This document shows, in pieces, positions 10,101-18,062 of a DNA stretch of 19,876 nucleotides. This DNA comes from JAABRE01 sp964413275 (GTDB lineage Bacteria; Cyanobacteriota; Cyanobacteriia; Cyanobacteriales; JAABRE01). The translations under genes were made by a program, and so were the position numbers. Where the stretch lies: positions 1-19,876 of the forward strand of contig CAYPSO010000086.1 in assembly GCA_964413275.1 (NCBI GenBank), given 5' to 3'. The notes beneath the pieces are model-generated. The model ran no database searches and was not told where the DNA came from. It was given only the letters and a program-made list of their open reading frames with translations. How positions within the stretch are numbered: position 1 is the stretch's first letter; each line of letters opens with the position of its first letter.

Positions 10101-11919
10101 CGGGAATTGGCTCTTGAGGAATCTCATCAACAATATAAACAAATTCACCAACTACTTCTCCTGTAGTTAAGTCATATTTTATAATTCTGACAGGGCTTTC
10201 ATTTTCTAAACTTGTAGTTTCTCCGTCTTGATAAAGAGCGTTTTCTGTGGCTGCATAGAGGAAACGTTTATCGGGAGAAATGGTTAAGCTTTCAAAAGCT
10301 TGATTATTACGAATGCCACTACTATTATCCGCCGTAGGTAAAAATTTGGCAGGAATATTTAATCCGTCAATTTCTTGTCCGGTAAGGGAAAATTGATTAA
10401 TAAATGGATTAATTAAATTATTAGCATCTCCTTCAGAAGAGATATATAAAGTTCCTAAACCACTCAGAGCAATGCCTTCAGCATCGAGACTATTAGCGGC
10501 AAAAGTATGGCCATTTTCATCTAAAAGACTGGTAACTGCTTGGAAACTAAGATCGCCATCATCTAAACTATCATCACTTAAATCAATGTTTAAAGTATAG
10601 AAACGAGCGGGATTTATTTGACTGCGATCGTCAGAAAGAGCATAATAATTATTACTAGCAGGATCGTAAGCTATACCAGATAAGCCGCCAACTTCTGTTT
10701 CTGCAAAAACAAAACCGGTTTCAAAGGTTTCAACTCCTAATAATTCGACATCAGTTACCTTATTTCTAACTTCATTTACACTGGTAACATCTGCAAAAAC
10801 CAACCGATGATCCGAACTTGGGAAAGGAAAATCTCCCACTAAATCAAAATTAGGATCGTCACTTTCTGGCCAAAATACCTCAGCATTAATAATTTCTAGA
10901 TTATCAGATGGTAAAACATAGTCTGCTCTTACGTTTCCAGGACCGCCAAATTCTGCTTCCCCAAAATCTGCGGTGTCATAACTAGGATTACCAAAATGAT
11001 CTAAGTTATTGCTACCCTGACGAATAGTTGCATCTATCGCCCCCTCACTGCTAGGAGTTACACTAACATTAATTTGAGGATTATTTAATAATTGTAAAAC
11101 CGCATCATCGGTACTGTCACCGTCAAAAGGATCGGCATTAAGATCCCCCATAATTACAAATTTGGCATCTCCATTTAAGCCCCCAAAATTGCCATTGTCA
11201 TCGTAAATATAATCTGCCTTTCCTGATGTTATATAATCCGACCAAAAGCGAATTTCATCGTGATTTCTTGTGCCATTTCTATCTTCTTCTCCATCAAAAA
11301 CTGGGGGTGTGGGATGGGAAGCTAAAACGTGAATTATTTCCCCATTAATATTAATCGGAATATCCCAATGACTTTTAGAAGATAAACGGAATACCTCTAA
11401 TTCTTCTGGAGAATACCAATCATTAGGCTCTGGTGTATCCGGGTTATCTGGTAATAAAGCCCCCGGCATATCTTGCCATAAAAAATTCTGAAAAGTACGA
11501 ATATCTTCTTGTACAATGGGATATTTAGATAATAAAACCATACCAAATTGACCGGGGAAAAAGCCAAAACCAAAGGCATCATCGGCTTCACCGAAATTAC
11601 CGTTATTGTTAAAGTCAAAACCTGAATCTATACCAGTATTAGAAGGAGCGAGATAAACGTAAGGATATTCTACCGTATCTACACCATTTTGACTAATTTC
11701 GAGATAATTTTCTTGAAAAAGTTTGATAGCTTCTCCCTCTGAATCATAATCAAATTCATTAATTAAAATTACATCAGGATTATTGCGTTGAATAATTTCT
11801 GCGATCGTTTGAGCTTGGGCATTATCAGGAGTTGATAAATCTGTTATTAAATCACCTTGATTAGAGCGATTTAAGGAAGCATTAAATGTTGCAAATCTAA
11901 TATTCTTTTCAATTACCAT
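4195..11919 (-). CDS. Giant secreted multi-enzyme phosphohydrolase (EEP - phytase-like - SurE - SurE - BPP phytase - PhoD - RTX)
   Basis: 2574 residues, probably an extracellular enzyme that frees phosphate from several organic sources. Order: endonuclease/exonuclease/phosphatase domain, about 5-378 (Asn13, Glu55, GDLNADP with Asp259/Asn261, SDH with His371); phytase-like esterase domain, about 390-735; SurE nucleotidase 1, about 760-1010 (NDDG 767-770, SGKGT, ISGINEG); SurE 2, about 1022-1287 (NDDG 1029-1032, SGTGT, ISGINAG); beta-propeller phytase, about 1290-1655 (signature DSDDPAIW 1302-1309, NNVDLIYN); PhoD, about 1665-2215 (Asp1774 in GDWRG, GDTIYAD with Asp1801, DDHE 1860-1863, ADVH with His2050); cadherin/Ig-like spacer, about 2220-2330; RTX nonapeptides GGxGxD, about 2330-2505; C-terminal tail with the usual type I secretion ending. 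There is no N-terminal signal peptide, as expected for RTX substrates. The ATG at 11919 has AGGA 11 bases upstream, and the EEP fold begins at once. No HlyB/HlyD-type genes are nearby. Domain families are firm; joint action and Pho control are inference. Confidence 0.93.
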   Translation of the reverse strand: MVIEKNIRFATFNASLNRSNQGDLITDLSTPDNAQAQTIAEIIQRNNPDVILINEFDYDSEGEAIKLFQENYLEISQNGVDTVEYPYVYLAPSNTGIDSGFDFNNNGNFGEADDAFGFGFFPGQFGMVLLSKYPIVQEDIRTFQNFLWQDMPGALLPDNPDTPEPNDWYSPEELEVFRLSSKSHWDIPININGEIIHVLASHPTPPVFDGEEDRNGTRNHDEIRFWSDYITSGKADYIYDDNGNFGGLNGDAKFVIMGDLNADPFDGDSTDDAVLQLLNNPQINVSVTPSSEGAIDATIRQGSNNLDHFGNPSYDTADFGEAEFGGPGNVRADYVLPSDNLEIINAEVFWPESDDPNFDLVGDFPFPSSDHRLVFADVTSVNEVRNKVTDVELLGVETFETGFVFAETEVGGLSGIAYDPASNNYYALSDDRSQINPARFYTLNIDLSDDSLDDGDLSFQAVTSLLDENGHTFAANSLDAEGIALSGLGTLYISSEGDANNLINPFINQFSLTGQEIDGLNIPAKFLPTADNSSGIRNNQAFESLTISPDKRFLYAATENALYQDGETTSLENESPVRIIKYDLTTGEVVGEFVYIVDEIPQEPIPADGFADNGLVELLAIDNNGTLLALERSFAVGVGNTIRLYEVSTQGALDVSSQSDLFWEEEGVTFEIDPAVNKRLLVDLQADLGVTPDNVEGMTLGPILPDGRQSLILVSDNNFNEAQVTQFIALGLDLENIPVILPVVETPYTVDDGSVINPESLNILLVNDDGYQADGLTIMYNALVAAGHNVILVAPKEQQSGKGTLINVTALGQPTEVVEFETDKWYVDGSPVTTTLAALDFILDGEAPDLVISGINEGANIGANIAISSGTVSAATTATRQGIPAIAVSANIGESTEPYELGAEFVVELIDELNLHFPGQILPDGVGLNVNIPEAVDEIEGVAYTRLDETSTFEIFVNPETGVLSAAAPQGLSDNPQSEGVNFINNYITVTPLDGDWTAGDNVRQILENKLTNVPEIGVNQPLDILLTNDDGFGAEGIEILYDALVNAGHNVILVAPLEQQSGTGTVLDVDKFFQPLDIVNIEGDKWSVDAGVRTTTWAGLDFVLEGEAPDLVISGINAGENIGPGGGVSSGTISAAVTALLRNVPAIAISGGLDLESFDTPTETYEIGADYLVSLINDLQAIQITENNEFILPEGIGLNINIPTRFPEGIDEIQGVAFTNSSDTEPFDIGFGYLDDTETDAGLIFGVNPIPDEINPTAEGDQFLSGFITVTPIDGNWTAPEIQAQAIDRTLVTPEPVLAGDSDDPAIWINPDNGEESLILATLKDGGLVTFDLDGNIIQEILPADFGDIRYNNVDLIYNFQAQGFVPPDGIFEVDLAVVSDRENDSLAIFSINPETLEVTKFATPQLDDPDFSIFGVDDGEATAYGLAAYTSPIDGKSYIFVTQADGNKIAQLELIPSVSPVDEPLITAEVVRILELPVAQGDDIEDYQSEALVVDQELGILYVAVEGELGIVKVSAEVNGSDEFTVVQPIGADYFTPDLEGLTIYYGENGKGYLIASSQGDSSYAVFSRESTNEYLGSFVIGDNGDIDQVNETDGLDVINLPLGNKYPFGLMVVQDGANEPQFVAENDEEIENRSTNFKFVPWENVANGFDVPLDIDTSSFDPRNPQPQTLINGVASGDTTQDSTVLWARSLAPGEITFFYSIPDDLGLPIVVTAEVTDINQPVKIQLTGLNPDTEYSYTVTDAAGDTASGSFKTAAEIGSKNGLKFGATGDWRGEVAPYPAITNVADQNLEFFVEHGDTIYADIGSPAVLNPDGTRKGQAETLDEYRAKHSEVYGQRLGLNVWADIRSSTSILATIDDHEVTNDFAGGDDAVNDDRFPEREGLINDTQLYENGLQAFQEYNPLRDDFYGETGDEVTKEERKLYRYNTYGSDAAVMVLDTRSFRDGAVTPPSDFTNPTEIARVITESFAENRTLLGEVQLNDLKNDLLNAQESGITWKFIMIPEPIQNLFPGINTDAYEGYAAERTELLKFIDDNGIENVVFIAADVHTTFVNNLTYQETPFGEQIATSVWEITTGSVAFDEPTGEFVGELFTAGNPEANAFYNSLPIAPDTDDEVNDKDDFVKQAFNDQLLTPLGYDPLGLNNNLPQAEGLIDATLIKGDYFVGHTYGWTQFEVNPFNQQLRVTTYGIEAYSEEELLANPDEVLSRQPVIVSEFVVNAEINTIKNVRFFTDENTQLQLSSEKFGDRFFDTKGDSLAKIKIISLPENGTLEFNNSEISINQEIDFADIDQLVFTPNQDFNGQTSFLWNGSDGSQYAVEAKQVILRVVNSIEGNAQNNILDGSERNDLILGRQGNDTINGKAGDDFLRGNGRNDTINGGAGNDVINGGNRNDILNGNGGNDTLYGGAGDDIINGGTGIDRLISSVKGDGSLTLTDTALMGNGTDTFTSVEEFILRGGEGDNLLSAEDFTLGKVFINGKEGNDTLIGGAGNDRLFGDEGEDTFVIMADMGKDIIRDFEDGIDKLALSEGISFEDLIIKDNKAGTATVVRFEGETLAVLRGIDSALITEADFTAI
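5173..5180. other. HIP1 octamer
   Basis: A perfect GCGATCGC, the highly iterated palindrome of many cyanobacterial genomes. It lies inside the giant gene. Several partial forms (for example at 8050-8061) are nearby, but this is the only exact copy noticed in the window. Confidence 0.85.
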
Positions 11920-12001
11920 TCTTGCTTATGTCCTATCAAAAAATACCTTTATTTCAGTCCAAATCAAATACGATTTTTCCTGAGATGACAGTATCATTTC
12001 A

Positions 12002-12031
12002 ACATTAATAATTGACTAATAAATAATTAAA
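12002..12031 (-). promoter_or_regulatory. Candidate Pho box (three 8-mers, 3-base spacing)
   Basis: On the minus strand three octamers at strict 11-base spacing read TTTAATTA (12031-12024), ATTAGTCA (12020-12013) and ATTAATGT (12009-12002). Against the Synechocystis Pho box unit PyTTAAPyPy(T/A) they match 8/8, 6/8 and 6/8. The site ends about 83 bases upstream of the giant gene's ATG, a sensible place for PhoB (SphR) binding. The AT-rich background makes chance matches fairly likely, so this is tentative. Confidence 0.35.
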
Positions 12032-12276
12032 AATAAGTGCGTAGTTAGATAAATTGTTGTTTTTGATATATCCAAAAATTAATTTATTAAGTAAATCTTA
12101 TAAGTTTTTATTGCCAAGATAATTTGTTTACTTTTAGCGAAAGTGGTAAGAGTATTATTTCTTATGGTTTTGTTAACTTTTTTATAATCAAAAAATAATT
12201 TTATTTTAATGTATTTTAAAGCACATATTAAGTATTAATTCAAAGCATAAACACAACGTTTATTTATAGAAGCCTC

Positions 12277-12310
12277 GTAGGTTGAGTTAAACAACAGTGA
12301 AACCCAACAA
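12277..12310 (+). repeat. Dispersed palindromic repeat (GTAGGTTGAGTT...AAACCCAACAA), copy 2
   Basis: GTAGGTTGAGTTAAACAAC followed by AGTGAAACCCAACAA, a diverged form of the repeat at 4071-4102 in the opposite orientation. One stem substitution (GAG for GGG) weakens the palindrome. Confidence 0.6.
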
Positions 12311-12311
12311 A

Positions 12312-12348
12312 TAAATAGCTGAACTTCCGTATCTATTTCAGCTATTTA
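12312..12348 (-). terminator. Hairpin at the stop codon of the YwiC-like gene
   Basis: TAAATAGCTGAA (12312-12323) and TTCAGCTATTTA (12337-12348) form a perfect 12-base-pair stem with a 13-base loop. The stem includes the TGA stop codon (12338-12340). On the minus strand it is followed by a moderately T-rich stretch (TTTGTTGGGTTT), so it probably terminates the YwiC-like transcript. Confidence 0.55.
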
Positions 12349-13156
12349 GATGAGGAGGAAGAATAGATAAGCTAACAAATATTAAAAAAACTAAAGCTGT
12401 GATTGTTTCCATCATGGCAATATATGTAATATCAGTTTTAAGATACCATTCTTTTTGCCAAATAAATAAAGATGATTTTATTAAAGCAATTCCATAAGCT
12501 AAAACTGTGATTAATCCTAACCAATGAAAACAATACAAAGCTACACAAATAATAATACTTATTAACTGATAAAATATTACGGGTTTAAGAGAATTGGTTT
12601 TAGGTTTTCTTAGTTTGACTGTAAAAATAGTGCTGCTAAAATATAAGGTATTCAAGAGCCATAATCCCCAAATTAAAGGATTAAAATCATCTAAAATAGT
12701 AAGATAAGCCAAAGGCGCAGATAAACAAACAGCCGCAAAGATAACTAATTCATTAATTATTGATTTTCTTTGTTTGTGCCAGATTTCAATAAAATCAAAT
12801 ACTAAAGCAAAAACAGCAGCCAGATAAATCCATAATAAATTTGTTGTTTGCAAATATAACCAAATTGCTATAATTAATGCTGAAATTCCATATAAAAATC
12901 CCCAAAACAAAAAACGAGCTTTGATACTTTTTCTTTGTTTTAATTGAACTCCTAATGGATATTCCGCTTGAAAAGCCAAAAATGCAGATAAAAAAGCTAA
13001 ACTTGTATTCCAAGTCCAATTTTGTGCCGCCGCAGCACCAAGTATAAAAGAACAAATTAAAACAACGTAAACTCCATGCTCAGGAGAAAATGTCGGTTGA
13101 TACCATTGAGAAGCAGGCTTTTTATTTTGATTGGTAATTTTAATTGTTTGAGTCAT
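12338..13156 (-). CDS. YwiC-like integral membrane protein
   Basis: A 272-residue polytopic membrane protein matching the YwiC-like family, whose function is unknown. After a polar N-terminus with WYQPTFSPEHGVYVVL (the conserved family region around Glu-His-Gly, about residues 18-33), roughly eight hydrophobic segments follow. Conserved polar stretches are AEYPLGVQLKQRKS (about 64-77), HKQRKSIINELVIFAAVCLSAP (about 127-148) and TVKLRKPKTN. The ATG has no clear ribosome binding site, but the conserved block begins soon after it, so the start is likely right. The gene lies 76 bases downstream of the glycosyltransferase-like gene on the same strand and may share its transcript. Family assignment is from motif recognition; no substrate can be given. 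Confidence 0.8.
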   Translation of the reverse strand: MTQTIKITNQNKKPASQWYQPTFSPEHGVYVVLICSFILGAAAAQNWTWNTSLAFLSAFLAFQAEYPLGVQLKQRKSIKARFLFWGFLYGISALIIAIWLYLQTTNLLWIYLAAVFALVFDFIEIWHKQRKSIINELVIFAAVCLSAPLAYLTILDDFNPLIWGLWLLNTLYFSSTIFTVKLRKPKTNSLKPVIFYQLISIIICVALYCFHWLGLITVLAYGIALIKSSLFIWQKEWYLKTDITYIAMMETITALVFLIFVSLSILPPHLNS

Positions 13157-13232
13157 GATAATTATAAAAATTTTACTAAAATTATATTAATCAAATATAC
13201 ATTTTATCTCTAGATATCGGGAGAGCCATAAA

Positions 13233-14828
13233 TTATTTTTTAATTTCATAAATAATAGTATTACTAGAGCGATGGTGATAAACTAATATAAAATTTTTCG
13301 GTAAAAATTCAGGATGTTTTAAACTTTTTAAGCCTTGCCAAAGCTTTGCTTCATAATCACTATAGACAATTAATTTAGCATGAACTTTTTCAGATGCACT
13401 TAGATATTCTTCCGCCGTTTCTGCTAAAGGAAATACAGGATTTAAGTTGGATAAATAAGCAAGATGAGGTTTACGCACAATAATATTTTGATTTGGTTCA
13501 TATTTATTTTTTAAAAAACCTGCAATTTCTATTAAATATTTTGGTTCGCTATTTAGTAAACTATAAGTCTCTAAACCAGCAGATATAAATACACAAAAAG
13601 TTAATACTATGATTAATAATGTACTAACTTTGAATTTTATAAATTTATTATTTAAAATTTTTGTAAAAATACGTTGATAATAAATAGGGTAAATAATTAT
13701 TAAAAATATACAGGGTAACATAAACAAATAGTAACGGCGATTAAAACCAACTAACCCTAATATTAAATATCCCAAAAACATGATAAATAAAAAAGTTATT
13801 CTGGCTTTAGAGATTTCTAAGTTTATCCTATCCTTAATTATAAAAATCAATCCAGTTACAAATAAGAATAAAGCTGGTAAAACAATTAAAAATATTTGAT
13901 CAAAGGTAAAATCATTATTAATTAACCATTGAATTAAAAAATTAGAAACAAGCAAACTGGAAATATTGATAAATACAATATCTTTTAAATAACTTTTGAT
14001 GAAGGTAGTAGGATTATATAAAATCACCTCTGATAATGAATTAAATTTTTCACCCATCTGATTAACAGCAGTAATAAAATTATCACCTTGAGGATGATAA
14101 AAATGGGCAGCTATTTGAGCATAAGCAGTGCTGGCAAAAGGACTACCATTAATTTGCCAATTATATATTAACCAAGGAGAAATTATTAAAATTAATCCTG
14201 AAACAAATAAGATTATAGATAAAAACCTTTTTTTCATATTTTTTTGTTGTGGATTAATGACAAGTAAAGAAGTAATAATTCCTATACTAATAAATATGGC
14301 ATTAGCACGAACAAGATAAGCCATACCTGCAACTATTCCTGAGAGAAAATAGTTCAAAAATAATAAATATTTTTGAGTTAAATATAACCATATAGATAAA
14401 ATAATTAAAGTTGCACCTAAAATATCAGTAGAAACAACTAATGGAGAAGGGAAAAAAGCAAGTAAACTAATAATCGTAACTATTAAGGCAATTGTAGCCT
14501 CAAAAAGATATTTTAAAGTAAGATAATTAATCCAAATAAAAATTGGTGTAGAAAAAGTACTAATTAATTTACCAGCTAAAAAAATATCCTTAGTTAAATA
14601 GGTAACACCAGCTAAAATAAGACAATAACCCGGCGGATTATGTTGATAAGTGTATAATTTTCCAGTCAGAATGTTACTCGCTTCAATGGCATAAACTCCA
14701 TAAAAATCAGTTTCTACAGCAAATGTCCCAACTTGGCGAAAATAACTAATAAATAAACAAAATATTAAAATACCGAAACAGAAACATAAAACAATAATAT
14801 CTAATAAACGATTTTTATATACTTTCAA
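13233..14828 (-). CDS. GT-C fold glycosyltransferase-like membrane protein (GT39/ArnT/PMT type)
   Basis: A 531-residue protein with about ten to twelve hydrophobic segments and the layout of membrane glycosyltransferases that use polyprenyl-phosphate sugars. The first loop after the N-terminal membrane segment holds an acidic residue (AVETDFYGVYA, about 35-45) and then NPPGYCLILAG, both typical of the family's catalytic loop. A hydrophilic C-terminal domain (about 430-531) follows the last membrane segment. The reading frame opens with TTG: an in-frame TAA stands three codons upstream, and no ATG or GTG exists before the first membrane segment, so TTG at 14828 is the only sensible start. Likely role: glycosylation of an envelope polymer or lipid; donor and acceptor unknown. 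It may be cotranscribed with the YwiC-like gene downstream. Confidence 0.75.
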   Translation of the reverse strand: MKVYKNRLLDIIVLCFCFGILIFCLFISYFRQVGTFAVETDFYGVYAIEASNILTGKLYTYQHNPPGYCLILAGVTYLTKDIFLAGKLISTFSTPIFIWINYLTLKYLFEATIALIVTIISLLAFFPSPLVVSTDILGATLIILSIWLYLTQKYLLFLNYFLSGIVAGMAYLVRANAIFISIGIITSLLVINPQQKNMKKRFLSIILFVSGLILIISPWLIYNWQINGSPFASTAYAQIAAHFYHPQGDNFITAVNQMGEKFNSLSEVILYNPTTFIKSYLKDIVFINISSLLVSNFLIQWLINNDFTFDQIFLIVLPALFLFVTGLIFIIKDRINLEISKARITFLFIMFLGYLILGLVGFNRRYYLFMLPCIFLIIIYPIYYQRIFTKILNNKFIKFKVSTLLIIVLTFCVFISAGLETYSLLNSEPKYLIEIAGFLKNKYEPNQNIIVRKPHLAYLSNLNPVFPLAETAEEYLSASEKVHAKLIVYSDYEAKLWQGLKSLKHPEFLPKNFILVYHHRSSNTIIYEIKK

Positions 14829-15202
14829 TTTTCTTTATATAAAAATTAACTAATAACTATTTATAATATCAAATCTATTCAAATAAGTAATAATTTATCA
14901 ACTTTCCCATACTTGTAATAATAAATAAAACTTATCAAGGGTCAAACAATCGACATAAGTTAAACCAGAAAATAGCTAGGCTACATCAAAGAATATCTGA
15001 TACCAGAAAAGACTGGCACTTGTGTTAATTGATTATTATTCTCAGAAAATGAATTGAGATACTTGGGGGTGCCGAATGTGGGGTATAAGTATTCAACCGG
15101 ACATGATATTAGATATTTAGCTAAAGTATTAAATAGATAATTAAAAATCCGACTTCATAAATAAAGTCGGATTTTTAATAATGAAATATTTAAAACGGTA
15201 GA
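14829..15202. other. Intergenic region, no gene seen
   Basis: 374 AT-rich bases between the glycosyltransferase-like gene and the 3' end of groEL. It contains the strong hairpin at 15141-15178. The segment about 15060-15115 (GGGGTGCCGAATGTGGGG ... TTCAACCGGACATGATATTAG) is richer in G and C than its surroundings and resembles repeat debris common between cyanobacterial genes; nothing coding is evident. Confidence 0.65.
15141..15178 (-). terminator. Rho-independent terminator of groEL
   Basis: TTAAAAATCCGACTT (15141-15155) and AAGTCGGATTTTTAA (15164-15178) form a perfect 15-base-pair stem with an 8-base loop. The GC core is flanked by A and T tracts on both sides, so it can work in either direction. 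It starts 25 bases after the groEL stop codon. Confidence 0.9.
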
Positions 15203-16870
<1,668 letters not shown>

Positions 16871-17282
16871 AATGTTGATTGAGTTTAGTTATTTTTGTAA
16901 TGTTTCCATTAGTCAATTTAGCACTCTTAGGCTCTGACTGCTAACTAAACTATTTTTTTAGTTCTTTAAACGATGAAAGTCTTGTATATCAAGAACTTTA
17001 GTCCAATTTAAGCTATTTGATGCATATTATTAATATTTTGTCAATTATTAGATTAGGGGTATTTTCTAGAAAAAGCTAGTACAGAAAGCTATCAAAGCTT
17101 TATATCTTATTAGACTTATTACAGAAGCTGATACATACCAAAAAATCTAAAAGTAATAAATAACCTTTTCTGATTGAAAATTGCTGTAAAAAAAATCTTT
17201 AAGGAACTTTTCATTTTGAGTAATCGTCAGTAGGGTGAATGTTAACTTTTGTAAACACTCAACAAATTGGAAAATAGTCAAA
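16871..17282. other. Divergent promoter region between groEL and the FAS1 gene
   Basis: 412 AT-rich bases between two genes that point away from each other. The groEL side holds the CIRCE operator (16918-16944). The remainder (16945-17282) contains only short inverted patches such as AAAGCT...AGCTTT near 17076-17102 and no convincing gene. Confidence 0.7.
16918..16944 (-). promoter_or_regulatory. CIRCE operator (HrcA binding site)
   Basis: TTAGCACTC, a 9-base spacer, then GACTGCTAA. The CIRCE consensus is TTAGCACTC-N9-GAGTGCTAA, so 17 of 18 conserved positions match with exact spacing. HrcA binding here would repress groEL until heat or other protein-folding stress. No hrcA gene is in the window. 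Confidence 0.93.
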
Positions 17283-17885
17283 ATGATGTTTCGTAAACTA
17301 ATCGCACTATCAACAATTGTAGTTTCCACTGCCGTTATTCCTTTAACTTTTCATAATTTCGCTTTTGCGGAAGAAAATATGGGAACAGAAACCACAGAAA
17401 GCCCCGCTCCAACAACGGATGAAACAACAACAGATGAAACAGAAACAAAAGACATTGTTTCCACAGCAATTGAAGCAGGTTCTTTCAACACCTTAGCTAC
17501 TGCTTTAGAAGCTGCTGGACTTGTAGAATTATTACAAGGAGAAGGTCCTTTTACCGTTTTTGCCCCTACCGATGAAGCTTTTGCAGCCTTACCTGAAGGC
17601 GTTTTAGAGCAATTGTTACAGCCAGAAAACAAAGATTTACTCGTCAAAATTCTCACCTATCATGTTGTTGCTAACGCAAAGGTGATGTCTAGTGATATAA
17701 TCCCCGGAGAAGTTGCAACAGCAGAAGGTTCACCAATTGTTATTCAAGTCGAAGATGGAAAAGTAATGGTTAATAATTCAACTATTACCCAAGCTGATAT
17801 TGAGGCTTCTAATGGTGTTATTCATGTCATTGATCAAGTAATGATTCCTCCTGAAGAAGTAACAGAAGAAGAGACATCTAAGTAA
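17283..17885 (+). CDS. Secreted fasciclin (FAS1) domain protein
   Basis: A small exported protein with one FAS1 domain, a fold linked to adhesion or matrix contacts. From MMFRK: a signal peptide of about 29 residues (positively charged start, hydrophobic core, AFA before EEN), a Thr/Glu-rich linker (about 30-58), then FAS1 from about 60 to 190 with the two family landmarks: GPFTVFAPTDEAFAAL (first conserved region) and, near the end, SNGVIHVIDQVMIPP (second conserved region), with YHVV between them. The frame is open upstream to an ATG at 17235, but that would put 16 polar residues before the signal peptide, so ATG at 17283 (or the next codon, 17286) is chosen. It stands alone, 177 bases before ffh. 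Confidence 0.92.
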   Translation: MMFRKLIALSTIVVSTAVIPLTFHNFAFAEENMGTETTESPAPTTDETTTDETETKDIVSTAIEAGSFNTLATALEAAGLVELLQGEGPFTVFAPTDEAFAALPEGVLEQLLQPENKDLLVKILTYHVVANAKVMSSDIIPGEVATAEGSPIVIQVEDGKVMVNNSTITQADIEASNGVIHVIDQVMIPPEEVTEEETSK

Positions 17886-17895
17886 TTCTACGGTA

Positions 17896-17948
17896 AGCGA
17901 CGGGGCGATCAAATCAAAGTAGGAGATTGGATGAGAAACCCTGTCGCT
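17896..17948. other. Long-loop inverted repeat downstream of the FAS1 gene
   Basis: AGCGACGGGG (17896-17905) can pair with CCCCTGTCGCT-like bases 17939-17948 (ten pairs including one G-T), enclosing 33 bases. No T-tract follows, so it is not a typical terminator. Its G+C content is clearly above the flanking DNA. Confidence 0.35.
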
Positions 17949-18062
17949 CTGTCATTTATGTAACCCTGATAACATTAAAAATCTATCATTGCGTAACAAA
18001 ATTTAATCAACAAGGTAAAATTAGGTCACAGTAAAAAATAGTTAAAAATTACCATATTACCT

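Larger units (their letters stand above)
11920..12337. other. Intergenic region upstream of the giant gene
   Basis: 418 AT-rich bases between the start of the giant gene and the end of the YwiC-like gene. It holds the candidate Pho box (12002-12031), the second copy of the dispersed palindrome (12277-12310) and a hairpin at the YwiC-like stop codon. No tRNA or small reading frame of convincing composition was seen. Confidence 0.7.

Noticed and set aside
12062..12110. Further Pho-box-like TTAA groups upstream of the giant gene
   Set aside because: The TTA/TTAA groups there do not keep the 11-base spacing; only the set at 12002-12031 does.
17351..17656. A 101-codon minus-strand open frame opposite the FAS1 gene
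   Set aside because: Ser/Val/Lys-rich shadow of a clearly coding FAS1 frame.
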